NCBI RefSeq assembly: GCF_900099695.1
Contig: NZ_FNCY01000013.1
Location: 1-64,000 of the forward strand
DNA length: 64,000 bases
Source: Propionivibrio dicarboxylicus
Lineage (GTDB): Bacteria > Pseudomonadota > Gammaproteobacteria > Burkholderiales > Rhodocyclaceae
Direction: 5' to 3'
Of the stretch, positions 18,121-26,154 are shown one piece after another; position 1 is the stretch's first letter; every line of letters starts with the position of its first letter. The position numbers were made by a program, and so were the translations under genes. The notes under the pieces were generated by a model. The model saw only the letters and a program-made list of their open reading frames with translations. It made no database searches and had not been told where the DNA came from.

Positions 18121-19143
18121 ATGCGAATGAATCGTCTGATTGATGGAGTACTCGCGCTTACGGCTTGCCTGGCGCTATCGGCGGCAGGCGGGGCTAGCGC
18201 CCAGGAAATCCAGGAGCGCACGATCAAGTTTGGTCACCTGAACAATACCGATCACCCGATCAGCATGGGGGTGCGGAAATTCGGCGAACTGATCGCGGCC
18301 AAGAGCGACGGAAAGCTCAAGCTGAAGGAATATCCAGCCTCGCAACTCGGCAGCGATATGCAGCAACAGGGCGCGCTGCGGGGCGGGACACAGGAAATGT
18401 CGGCACCGGCCTCGACTTCGCTGGCCGGCATCGTACGGGAATTCGGCCTGCTGGATTTTCCCTTCGCGGTCAGTAACAGCGCCCAGGCCGATGCTCTTCT
18501 CGACGGACCGCTGGGCAAGGCCCTGATGGCCAAGCTACCGGAGAAAGGCCTGGTTGCGCTGGGCTTCTGGGAACTCGGATTTCGCAATGTCACCAACAGC
18601 AAGCGCCCGATTGCAAAGGCCGATGACCTGGTCGGCCTCAAGCTTCGTGTCATCCCGAACGAGGTCTTCGTGCAGAGTTTCAAGGCCCTCGGCGTCAATC
18701 CCGTGCCGATGCCGATCTCCGAGGTGTACACGGCAATGGAGACGAAAGCCATCGACGGACATGAAAACCCATTTTCGGTCATCCATTCCAACAAGTTCTA
18801 CGAGGTCCAGAAATTCGTCAGTGCGACGAATCATGTCTATGGGGCCAATATTCTGCTCGTCAGCAAGAAGTTCTGGGACAAGCTTTCCTTGACCGAGCAG
18901 AAGATCCTGCAGGACTCGATGAAGGAAGCCATCGCCTACGAGCGGACCATGAGCCGTGCGACCGCGACGAAGTCGGTGGCCGAACTTCAGGCGGCCGGCA
19001 TGCAGTACAGCGAATTGCCGCCGGCGGAGCTGGCCAAGATGGCGGCAACGGTCAAGCCGGTCACCGACAAGTTCGCAGCGGACTATGACCCGGCAATCAT
19101 GAAGATCTATCGCGAAGAACTCGCCAAGGCGAGAAAACTCTAG
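18121..19143 (+). CDS. TRAP transporter substrate-binding protein (DctP family), copy 1
   Basis: A 340-residue periplasmic binding protein with a Sec signal peptide (about 1-27, ending ASA-QE). The DctP fold is shown by FGHLNNTDHP near the mature N-terminus, the hinge motif WELGFRN, the ligand-arginine segment GLKLRVIPNEV, then MPISEVYTAMETKAIDGHEN. The conserved Arg in LKLRVI binds the carboxylate of acidic ligands in this family. GGAG lies 6 bases before the ATG. The permease genes lie 2.3 kb downstream after two enzyme genes, and a second similar binding protein follows them. Confidence 0.93.
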   Translation: MRMNRLIDGVLALTACLALSAAGGASAQEIQERTIKFGHLNNTDHPISMGVRKFGELIAAKSDGKLKLKEYPASQLGSDMQQQGALRGGTQEMSAPASTSLAGIVREFGLLDFPFAVSNSAQADALLDGPLGKALMAKLPEKGLVALGFWELGFRNVTNSKRPIAKADDLVGLKLRVIPNEVFVQSFKALGVNPVPMPISEVYTAMETKAIDGHENPFSVIHSNKFYEVQKFVSATNHVYGANILLVSKKFWDKLSLTEQKILQDSMKEAIAYERTMSRATATKSVAELQAAGMQYSELPPAELAKMAATVKPVTDKFAADYDPAIMKIYREELAKARKL

Positions 19144-19166
19144 CGAGTTGCCCTGACGGGTACGAC

Positions 19167-19192
19167 GGGGATGCGGCCAAGACGGCATCCCC
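19167..19192 (+). terminator. Terminator-like hairpin after the first TRAP binding protein
   Basis: GGGGATGC (19167-19174) pairs perfectly with GCATCCCC (19185-19192) over a 10-base loop, 24 bases after the stop codon. The T-run is displaced: a C-rich tract then TTTT follows. It may terminate weakly or protect the mRNA 3' end. Confidence 0.5.
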
Positions 19193-19428
19193 GCAGCCCC
19201 CCTCCCTTTTCCGGAAAAAACACACTCAGTGCGGGCGACGAATTGCCGTTCCCGCCGGCGTCGCTCTGTCCGATAACACGACATTGGCATAGTGAAACAA
19301 CGGCTGCGTCAGCGCACGCGGTCGAGATCGCGACATCGATCGCTTTGCCCGACCGATGGCCGACGCCAGCAAGGCCTGTGATCGACTTAACCATTTGATT
19401 ACGCGTAGCAAATTTACCTATTGACCTT

Positions 19429-19473
19429 CATAGAATGCGTCTATAAGCGGATAGAAAATGAGTATTTCATTTT
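19429..19473 (+). repeat. Composite operator-like element, copy 3
   Basis: Aligns without gaps to 13591-13635 (38 of 45 identical) and to 13436-13476 (28 of 41). The right part forms AAATGA-GTATT-TCATTT, a perfect inverted repeat in this copy. It lies about 200 bases before the isomerase-like gene. Shared spacing across copies implies one regulator for both transcription units. Confidence 0.65.
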
Positions 19474-19669
19474 TATTTTTGGCTCTTCTAGTATCCCCTT
19501 ACACCACTTTCATGGGCCCGGTTCGACAGCAATCCGCAGTCCTCGCAGCGAAGTGCAATGCCATTGGCGAGTGTCATGAATCGCCCATCGGCGATGCAGC
19601 GGAATCGGCTCTCGAGGTCGCTCTTGTTTCGGCTGGCGCACCCCAACGATTTTTTCTCCAGGAGAAAAC

Positions 19670-20518
19670 ATGGCTTATCAATATTCGCTGGCGCATCTGA
19701 CGGCGCTGGGTTGTCCGCCGCCGGAGCTGGCCTATGTGGCCGCCCGTGCCGGCTACGACTTTTTCAGTCCCCGCCTCATTTACATGGGATTGCCGGGCGA
19801 ACCGAACTATGCGCTGGCCGACAACCCCGAGATGTTGCGCCAGACGAAGCGTGCGATGGCGTCGACCGGCATCCGGGTCCATGACATCGAACTGGCCCGC
19901 ATCTATGACGACATGCATCCGACGAAGTACCTGCCGGCCATGGAAGTCGCGGCCGAACTCGGTGCCAAGGCGGTGCTGTCGAGCGTGTGGACGACGAATC
20001 TCGATTACGCCACGGAGAAATTCGCAGAGGTCTGCGACCTGGCGAGGCCCTTCGGCTTTACGGTCGACCTGGAGTTCGTTCCGATCGCCGGCATCAACAA
20101 TCTCGCCGGCGCGGCCAAGATGCTGCGCGATGTGAATCGGTCGAATGCGGGATTGATGATCGACATGCACCACTTCCATCGCTCGCACGACAACCCGGAA
20201 GACCTCGATCGTCTGCCGCGCGAGTGGTTCCACTTCGCCCACCTGTGCGACGCCCAGGGAGAGATTCCCAGCGACCGCGACGAATTCATTCGCATCATGC
20301 GCGGCGAACGCCTCTATGTCGGCGAAGGCGGCATCGACATCGCGAATATTCTGAAGCGCATCCCGTCATCGATCATTTCCATCGAACTGCCGCACCTCGC
20401 CCGTGCCCAGGAATTCGGCTTTGCCGAACACGCATTCCGCTGTCTCGAGTCGGCGAAACACTATGTCAAGGAACATCTTCCCGAGTCGCTGCAACCCAAG
20501 TTGCATGGCGCGGCCTGA
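19670..20518 (+). CDS. Sugar phosphate isomerase/epimerase (xylose isomerase-like TIM barrel)
   Basis: A 282-residue AP_endonuc_2-type TIM barrel. Features include GLMIDMHHFHRS (metal-binding Asp/His on a barrel strand), the substrate-loop segment HFAHLCDAQGEIP, and ISIELPHL near the end, as in IolE/IolI and hydroxypyruvate isomerase relatives. AGGAG is 5 bases before the ATG. The next gene begins 12 bases after its stop. Likely cytosolic isomerase, epimerase or dehydratase on a sugar or cyclitol derivative. Confidence 0.88.
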   Translation: MAYQYSLAHLTALGCPPPELAYVAARAGYDFFSPRLIYMGLPGEPNYALADNPEMLRQTKRAMASTGIRVHDIELARIYDDMHPTKYLPAMEVAAELGAKAVLSSVWTTNLDYATEKFAEVCDLARPFGFTVDLEFVPIAGINNLAGAAKMLRDVNRSNAGLMIDMHHFHRSHDNPEDLDRLPREWFHFAHLCDAQGEIPSDRDEFIRIMRGERLYVGEGGIDIANILKRIPSSIISIELPHLARAQEFGFAEHAFRCLESAKHYVKEHLPESLQPKLHGAA

Positions 20519-20530
20519 GGAGAAAAACAG

Positions 20531-21367
20531 ATGCTAAGCGGAAAATCCACCCTGATTCCCCTTCTCGGCTACCCAACCTACGCGTTCAAGGCCCCGCTGG
20601 TTTACAACCCCTGGTTCGAGAAGCACAACATCGATGCCATGGTCATCCCGATGGGCGTCAAGGCCGAGGACTATACGACCACATTGCGGTCGGTATTCAA
20701 CATGAGCAATGTGCATGGTGCACTCATCACCATGCCGCACAAGGTCGCCACGGTCGGACTGGTCGACGAGGTCTCGATAACGGCGAAGATCGCCGGTTCC
20801 TGCAACGCCATCCTGAAGCGACCCGACGGATCGCTGCTCGGCGACATGTTCGACGGTTCCGGTTTCGTGCGCGGTATCCAGCGTAACGGCTTCAAATGCG
20901 AGGGCGCGACGGTGCTGCTGGTCGGTGCCGGCGGCGTCGGTTCGGCAATCGCCGCCTCGCTGGCCGCAGCGGGCGTGAGAGCGATCTCGGTCTACAAGAC
21001 GCGGAGCGATGCCGCCGTCAATCTGGTGGCACGCCTGAAGGAACACTATCCGCAGATCGATATCCAGTTGGTGTATTCCACCGACGTTTCCGGTTTCGAT
21101 CTCATCGTGAACGGCTCTCCGCTCGGCATGAAGGATGACGATCCGCTGCCGTTCGATCTCACGCATCTGTCGCCCGGGACCTTCGTCGGCGAAGTGGTGA
21201 CGAAGCAGGAAATCACGCCGCTGCTCGAAGTCGCCCGCGCCAAAGGCTGCCGTTACGTTCTCGGGACCGAGATGCTGTTCGAGATGATTCCCGCCTATCT
21301 CGAATTCTTCGGTTTTGGCACGGCGACCCCCGAAGAATTGAAGTCGGTGGCGCGTATTTCGTACTAG
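20531..21367 (+). CDS. Shikimate dehydrogenase-like NAD(P) oxidoreductase
   Basis: A 278-residue AroE-family protein. The N-terminal catalytic domain has ITMPHKVA with the catalytic Lys; the Rossmann domain has VGAGGVGSAIAASL; INGTPLGM is represented by VNGSPLGM. Its placement among sugar-catabolic and TRAP genes suggests a catabolic quinate- or shikimate-like, or related hydroxy-acid, dehydrogenase, not the housekeeping aroE. GAGGAG precedes the ATG. The binding residues for shikimate are not fully conserved by eye, so the substrate is uncertain. Confidence 0.85.
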   Translation: MLSGKSTLIPLLGYPTYAFKAPLVYNPWFEKHNIDAMVIPMGVKAEDYTTTLRSVFNMSNVHGALITMPHKVATVGLVDEVSITAKIAGSCNAILKRPDGSLLGDMFDGSGFVRGIQRNGFKCEGATVLLVGAGGVGSAIAASLAAAGVRAISVYKTRSDAAVNLVARLKEHYPQIDIQLVYSTDVSGFDLIVNGSPLGMKDDDPLPFDLTHLSPGTFVGEVVTKQEITPLLEVARAKGCRYVLGTEMLFEMIPAYLEFFGFGTATPEELKSVARISY

Positions 21368-21449
21368 CCGGTGCCGACGATGACGACGTGGTTCGCGATC
21401 GCGAATGACAAATAACGGCGCCGACAGGCTTTTTGCCGAAGGGAGCGGT

Positions 21450-22052
21450 ATGGCATATCTCATCGATTTGTACTTCAGGGGACTGAAGTTTCTGGTCGTT
21501 TTCTTCATCGGATCGATGGTCGTTCTGGTGCTGGGGAACGTGATCCTGCGCTACGGCTTCAACTCGGGCATTACCGTGTCCGAAGAGCTTGCGCGCTGGG
21601 GCTTCGTCTGGCTCACCTTCACCGGTGCGGTCATCGCCATGCGCGAACACTCGCACCTCGGCATGGATACGGTGGTTTCGCGCCTGCCGGTGGTCGGCAA
21701 GAAGATCTGCTTCGTGCTGAGCCATCTCATCATGATCTACTGCGTCTATCTCTTCGCCGACGGCAGCTGGAAACAGACCGTCATCAACCTTGGCGTCGAG
21801 GCGCCGGCCTCCGGGCTCTCCTCGGGCTTCTATTACGGCGTCGGCCTTTTCTTCAGCCTACCGGCGGCGCTGATCCTGATCCACGACCTGTACCTGATGC
21901 TGACCGGGCAACTGAAGGAAGACCAGCTTATCGGCGTCAAGGAATCCCAGGAAGACCTCGAAGAAGGCGAGCTGGAGGAATTGCAGCGCGAGATGGAGCG
22001 CGAAACGAAGGCGCTCGCAGCGCATCAACACCAGAAGCAGGGGACGCCATGA
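21450..22052 (+). CDS. TRAP transporter small permease (DctQ family)
   Basis: A 200-residue protein with four predicted TM helices and the DctQ signature (NVILRYGFNSGITVSEELAR, then W-FVWLTFTGAV and REHSHLG). An acidic cytosolic tail follows. I start at the ATG at 21450 with GGGAG just upstream, not at an ATG 45 bases earlier. The stop overlaps the large permease start by four bases (ATGA). It couples the binding proteins to DctM for Na+-driven uptake. Confidence 0.92.
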   Translation: MAYLIDLYFRGLKFLVVFFIGSMVVLVLGNVILRYGFNSGITVSEELARWGFVWLTFTGAVIAMREHSHLGMDTVVSRLPVVGKKICFVLSHLIMIYCVYLFADGSWKQTVINLGVEAPASGLSSGFYYGVGLFFSLPAALILIHDLYLMLTGQLKEDQLIGVKESQEDLEEGELEELQREMERETKALAAHQHQKQGTP

Positions 22053-23329
22053 CCATCGCCATCTTTACTTTCTCGTTGCTCGGCGCCATGGCCCTCGGCA
22101 TGCCCATCGCATTCGCCCTGATCGCCTGTGGCGTCGCCCTCATGGCGCACCTGAGCATGTTCGACACGCAGATCATTGCGCAGAACCTGATCAACGGGGC
22201 GGACAGTTTCCCCCTGATGGCGATTCCGTTCTTCATGCTCGCCGGCACGACGATGAATGCGGGCGGATTGTCGCGGCGAATCATTCATGTGGCGATGACG
22301 CTGGTCGGGCATATCCGGGGCGGTCTGGGCTATGTCGTCATCCTGGCGTCGTGCATCCTGGCGTCGCTGTCCGGCTCGGCGGCGGCCGATGCGGCGGCGA
22401 TGTCGGCGCTGCTCTTTCCGATGATGGTCAAGTCCGGCTACAACCCGGAAAAATCGGCCGGACTCATCGCCTCGGGCAGCATCATCGGACCGATGGTGCC
22501 ACCTTCTCCGAACCTGATCCTGTTCGGCGTGACCGGCGGCCTGTCGATTACCAAGTTGTTCATGGCGGCAATCGTCCCCGGATTGATGATCGCGATCGGG
22601 ATCACCATCGCCTGGTGGTGGATTGCGCGGAATGCCGATTTCGAAGTACCGCCGCGCGCGTCGGCCGCAGAAGTGGGCAAGGCGATCCGCGAAGGGCTTT
22701 GGGCCCTGGTGATGCCGGGCATTCTTGTCTTCGGCCTGAAATTCGGCATCTTCACCCCGACCGAAGCGGGGGTCGTGTGCTCCGCTTACGCGCTATTCGT
22801 GGCCATGTTCATCTACAAGGAACTGAAGTGGTCGCAACTGTACGGTGTGCTGGCGCAGGCCGGCCAGACGGCGGCGATCGTCATGTTCCTGGTGGCAGCC
22901 GCCCTGGTCTCCGCCTGGCTGATCGCCATCGCCGAAATTCCCCAGCAAGTCGTCGAAATCCTGCGTCCGTTCATGGGCAGCAAGATCCTGCTGATGGTTG
23001 CGGTCAACATCCTGGTCGTCATCATCGGCACCGCCCTGGATATGACGCCGACGATTCTGATCCTGACGCCGGTGCTGGTGCCGGTGATCGTCGCCGCCGG
23101 CATCGACCCGATCTATTTCGGCGTCGTCTTCATCATCAACAACGCGATCGGCCTGGTGACGCCGCCGGTCGGCACCACCCTCAACGTCGTCTGCGGCGTG
23201 ACCAAGGTGACGATGGACAACGTCATCGTCGGGGTGCTGCCGTTCATGGTCGCGCAACTGGTCGTGATGACATTGCTGATCTTGTTTCCGGAATTGGTCC
23301 TGGTGCCGATGCGAGTGCTGATGGGCTAA
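22049..23329 (+). CDS. TRAP transporter large permease (DctM family)
   Basis: A 426-residue membrane protein with about 12 TM segments. Hallmarks of DctM are GSAAADAAAMSALLFPMM early, GPMVPPSPNL in the middle and NNAIGLVTPPVGTTLNVVCG near the end. It forms the secondary transporter with the upstream small subunit, importing an organic acid or sugar acid using the Na+ gradient. Two DctP-type proteins in the same island could serve it. Confidence 0.94.
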   Translation: MTIAIFTFSLLGAMALGMPIAFALIACGVALMAHLSMFDTQIIAQNLINGADSFPLMAIPFFMLAGTTMNAGGLSRRIIHVAMTLVGHIRGGLGYVVILASCILASLSGSAAADAAAMSALLFPMMVKSGYNPEKSAGLIASGSIIGPMVPPSPNLILFGVTGGLSITKLFMAAIVPGLMIAIGITIAWWWIARNADFEVPPRASAAEVGKAIREGLWALVMPGILVFGLKFGIFTPTEAGVVCSAYALFVAMFIYKELKWSQLYGVLAQAGQTAAIVMFLVAAALVSAWLIAIAEIPQQVVEILRPFMGSKILLMVAVNILVVIIGTALDMTPTILILTPVLVPVIVAAGIDPIYFGVVFIINNAIGLVTPPVGTTLNVVCGVTKVTMDNVIVGVLPFMVAQLVVMTLLILFPELVLVPMRVLMG

Positions 23330-23426
23330 GGGAATACGAACACCGGCAATGACCGCTGAATAGCGCGGATGGTTCTGTACGGAAAGTCTCTCCGATTAGA
23401 GGCTAACTTGATTAGGAGGAAGTGAA

Positions 23427-24437
23427 ATGAGAATTGGCAATCTGCTTGGAAAGACGGCAATCGCTCTCTGTGCCCTTGGTCTCTTCTCGACCGTGCAGGC
23501 GCAGGTCAGCGAGCACACCTTCAGAATTTCGATTGCCGGCGCCCCGGGTCATCCCTCTGTCATGGGCGCGGAAAAGTGGGCCGAACTGGTGAAGCAAAAG
23601 AGCGGCGGCAAGATGACGATCAAGGTCTTTCCGAACGGCCTGCTCGGCGGCGACGTGCAGGTGCTGTCGGCGGTCCAGGGCGGAACGATCGATTTCACCT
23701 CGATGAATTCCGGCATCCTGCAATCGCAGGTGAAGGAATTCGCGATTTTCGACTTCCCGTTCATGTTCGAGAATGGCAAGGAAGCCGATCCGATTCTCGA
23801 CGGCGCCTTCGGCAAGAAACTGGCCGATCTGCTGCCGGCGAAAAATCTGGTTAACCTCGCCTATTGGGAACTTGGTTTCCGCAACCTGACCAACAGCAAG
23901 CGTCCGATCGCCAAGGCTGATGACATCGCCGGCCTCAAGATCCGCGTGATCCAGTCGCCGATCTACATCGAGACCTTCAATGCCCTGGGCGCCAATGCCA
24001 TCCCGATGCCGATCACCGAGGTGTACACGGCGATGGAGCAGAAGATCATCGACGGGCACGAGAATCCGTTCTCGGTGATCGAGACCAGCAAGTTCAACGA
24101 AGTGCAGAAATTCCTGACGGTCAGCAACCATATCTACAATCCGCAATCGGTCCTGGCCAGCAAGAAGAAATGGGACAGCCTGACCAAGGACGAGCAGGAC
24201 CTCCTGATGGGCGCCATGCAAGAGGCGACGAAGTGGCAGCGTGACAACGCCCGCGCGCTGTCCGACCAATCGCTGACCAACCTCAAGAAGAGCATGCAGG
24301 TCAGTGTCTTGCCGCCGGAAGAAACTGCCAAGATCCGCGCCAAGATCAAGCCGGTGATCGACAAGTTTGCCGCGAACGTCGGCGCGGATCTGGTCCAGCA
24401 GTTGCAGGGCGAGTTGGAAAAGGGCCGCAAGAAGTAG
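23427..24437 (+). CDS. TRAP transporter substrate-binding protein (DctP family), copy 2
   Basis: A 336-residue periplasmic protein with signal peptide about 1-25 (VQA-QV). The core shares YWELGFRN, TNSKRPIAKADD, GLKIRVI and VYTAME with copy 1, so the two are close paralogs, but the ligand-contact segment after the Arg differs (RVIQSPIYIETF against RVIPNEVFVQSF). AGGAGG lies 7 bases before the ATG. It follows the permease genes by about 100 bases and precedes a long perfect hairpin. Confidence 0.93.
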   Translation: MRIGNLLGKTAIALCALGLFSTVQAQVSEHTFRISIAGAPGHPSVMGAEKWAELVKQKSGGKMTIKVFPNGLLGGDVQVLSAVQGGTIDFTSMNSGILQSQVKEFAIFDFPFMFENGKEADPILDGAFGKKLADLLPAKNLVNLAYWELGFRNLTNSKRPIAKADDIAGLKIRVIQSPIYIETFNALGANAIPMPITEVYTAMEQKIIDGHENPFSVIETSKFNEVQKFLTVSNHIYNPQSVLASKKKWDSLTKDEQDLLMGAMQEATKWQRDNARALSDQSLTNLKKSMQVSVLPPEETAKIRAKIKPVIDKFAANVGADLVQQLQGELEKGRKK

Positions 24438-24468
24438 GCTTTGCACGCTTCAGGATGCCCTCCTGTTT

Positions 24469-24496
24469 GTCCATGGCATCGCCGGGTGCCATGGAC
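24469..24496 (+). terminator. Perfect 10-base-pair hairpin after the second TRAP binding protein
   Basis: GTCCATGGCA pairs exactly with TGCCATGGAC over an 8-base loop. No T-run follows, so a Rho-independent terminator is doubtful; mRNA stabilisation of the abundant binding-protein message, or a protein-binding dyad, is equally possible. The dehydrogenase gene starts 110 bases later. Confidence 0.5.
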
Positions 24497-24606
24497 CTCT
24501 CCTGACAGAGGGATGTCCAGGCAATCCACGTAAACCAGGCGGTCGATCGGTGCCGGCGCCGGCCAGGCAGGCCGGAGCACAGCGATACGATTGCGGAGAA
24601 AGGGCA

Positions 24607-25671
24607 GTGAGCAAAGTCAGAATTGCGGTTGCCGGCGCCGGCCTCATAGGTCATCGGCATATCGAGGAAATTCGAAAAAGCGAGGCCTGCGCGCTGGCGT
24701 CGATTGTCGATCCCTGCCCGCCGGCCAGGTTCGCCGAGGCCGCGCGCGGTGCCGGCGTGCGCATCTACGCGGCGCTCGAGGACATGCTGGCGTCCGACAA
24801 ACCCGATGGCGTCGTTCTCGCGACGCCAAACCAGATGCATGCCGATCAGGCGATGGTGTGCATCGGGGCGGGCATCCCGACCTTGGTCGAGAAGCCCCTT
24901 GCCCATACGCTGAGCGCCGGCATTCGGCTGTGCGAGGCCGCAGAAGCGGCGAAGGTCAAGATTCTGGTGGGGCACCACCGACTTCACAGCCCGATTCTGC
25001 ACCAGGCGACCAAGGTCATTGAGTCGGGTCTTCTCGGGCAAATTGTCGCCGTCATGGGCAGCGCGGTGTTTTACAAACCGGACAGCGAGGGCTATTACGA
25101 TGGCCCCAACGCCTGGCGCCGGGAACCGGGCGGGGGTCCGATCCTGCTCAATCTCATTCACGAGATCGGCAATTTGCGTGCCTTGGTCGGCGAGATCGTT
25201 GCCGTCCAGGCATTCAGTTCGAATGCGGCGCGGCGCTTCAACGTCGAAGACACCGCCGTGATCAACCTGAAATTCGACAATGGCGCATTGGGATCGTTTC
25301 TGCTTTCCGATACGGCGGCGTGCGCCAGGAGCTGGGAGCAAACCTCCCAGGAGAACAAGGACTATCCGAGCTACCCGGACGAAGACTGCTACACCGTCAT
25401 CGGCACCTTCGGTTCCTTGTCCATCCCGACGATGCGCCTCAAGTATTATTCGCGGGCGGATGATCGTTCCTGGTACAAACCCTTCAAGTGCGGCGCGCTT
25501 GAAGTCCAGCGGAAGGACCCGTTAGCGGAACAAATCGATCATTTTGCCGCCGTCATCCGGGGAGAATGCGAGCCTCTGGTCAGTGCGCGCGATGGCCTGC
25601 AGAATCTGCGTGTCGTCGATGCCGTTCTGGAAGCCGCCGCGAAAGGATGCACGATCGGTACGGCAACCTGA
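24607..25671 (+). CDS. Gfo/Idh/MocA family NAD(P)-dependent oxidoreductase
   Basis: A 354-residue cytosolic dehydrogenase. The N-terminal Rossmann motif is VAGAGLIGHRH; EKPLAHT carries the conserved catalytic-region Lys, and GHHRLHSP follows, as in myo-inositol 2-dehydrogenase relatives. The C-terminal alpha/beta domain includes GGGPILLNLIHEIGNLR with the active-site His. A GTG at 24607 with GGAG and AAGGG upstream is the best start; the frame stays open farther upstream but without a ribosome site. It ends the catabolic island and fits oxidation of a sugar, cyclitol or sugar acid. Confidence 0.9.
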   Translation: MSKVRIAVAGAGLIGHRHIEEIRKSEACALASIVDPCPPARFAEAARGAGVRIYAALEDMLASDKPDGVVLATPNQMHADQAMVCIGAGIPTLVEKPLAHTLSAGIRLCEAAEAAKVKILVGHHRLHSPILHQATKVIESGLLGQIVAVMGSAVFYKPDSEGYYDGPNAWRREPGGGPILLNLIHEIGNLRALVGEIVAVQAFSSNAARRFNVEDTAVINLKFDNGALGSFLLSDTAACARSWEQTSQENKDYPSYPDEDCYTVIGTFGSLSIPTMRLKYYSRADDRSWYKPFKCGALEVQRKDPLAEQIDHFAAVIRGECEPLVSARDGLQNLRVVDAVLEAAAKGCTIGTAT

Positions 25672-26154
25672 ACGCAAGTGCGGTTTACGACGATCCAGGA
25701 TTGATAGAGCGGCCCCGGATTGCAACAGAAGGCATTTCGACCGGCGTTGCAGCGCCGGCCTTGGACGCTGCCGCTCCGTGCTTGAAAGCGCCTGAGCCAA
25801 CAGGCTTACATAAGCAGAATTGCGCGAAAACCGCTCACGTTGGTCAAGATTGGTCCGGTAACGATCGAATTGCCGAGGCGCTTGAAGAAGGTATGCGCAT
25901 CATTGTTGTCAAGAAATTCGCTGGGACGCATTCCCGTTCTCCAAACCCGATTCAAGGACTCCGGGCTGATGTAGGCGCCAGCAAGTGCGTATACGCTCTT
26001 CTCCCCGCCCAAGGCAATACAAAGCGAAAGAAGGAATTCAACATTTGCGCCACGACATTGGCGGCGACTCGGCGACGGATTGCGCCGGCAAGGCCTGCCG
26101 CGTTTCCGACGGCTATACTTACTTAACATTACTGCCATTTCGACGCGACAAACC
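25672..26154. other. Intergenic region holding a glycerate kinase remnant
   Basis: 483 bases between the dehydrogenase and a GGDEF gene. On the minus strand 25806-25988 encodes the terminal part of an MOFRL-type kinase. The stretch 25990-26150 has open frames on both strands without ribosome sites or recognisable domains. Confidence 0.6.
25806..25988 (-). pseudogene. Glycerate 2-kinase (MOFRL family) C-terminal remnant
   Basis: The minus strand reads AGAYISPESL, then FLDNNDAHTFFKRLGNSIV, then TGPILTNVSGFRAILL before a stop. This matches the C-terminal end of GckA/TtuD-type glycerate kinases, where NDAYTFF, VTGPT-TNVNDFR are conserved. Upstream of this 60-residue block the frame reads into unrelated sequence with no kinase homology, so about 85% of the gene is gone. 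It implies the locus once handled glycerate or tartrate-derived compounds. Confidence 0.72.

Larger units (their letters stand above)
19144..19669. other. Intergenic region with hairpin and composite operator
   Basis: 526 bases. Near its start a GC hairpin (19167-19192) could end the first transcription unit. A copy of the composite operator is at 19429-19473 behind TTGACC (19421-19426), implying a new promoter for the isomerase gene at 19670. Between 19480 and 19650 I see no feature besides weak open frames. Confidence 0.6.
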
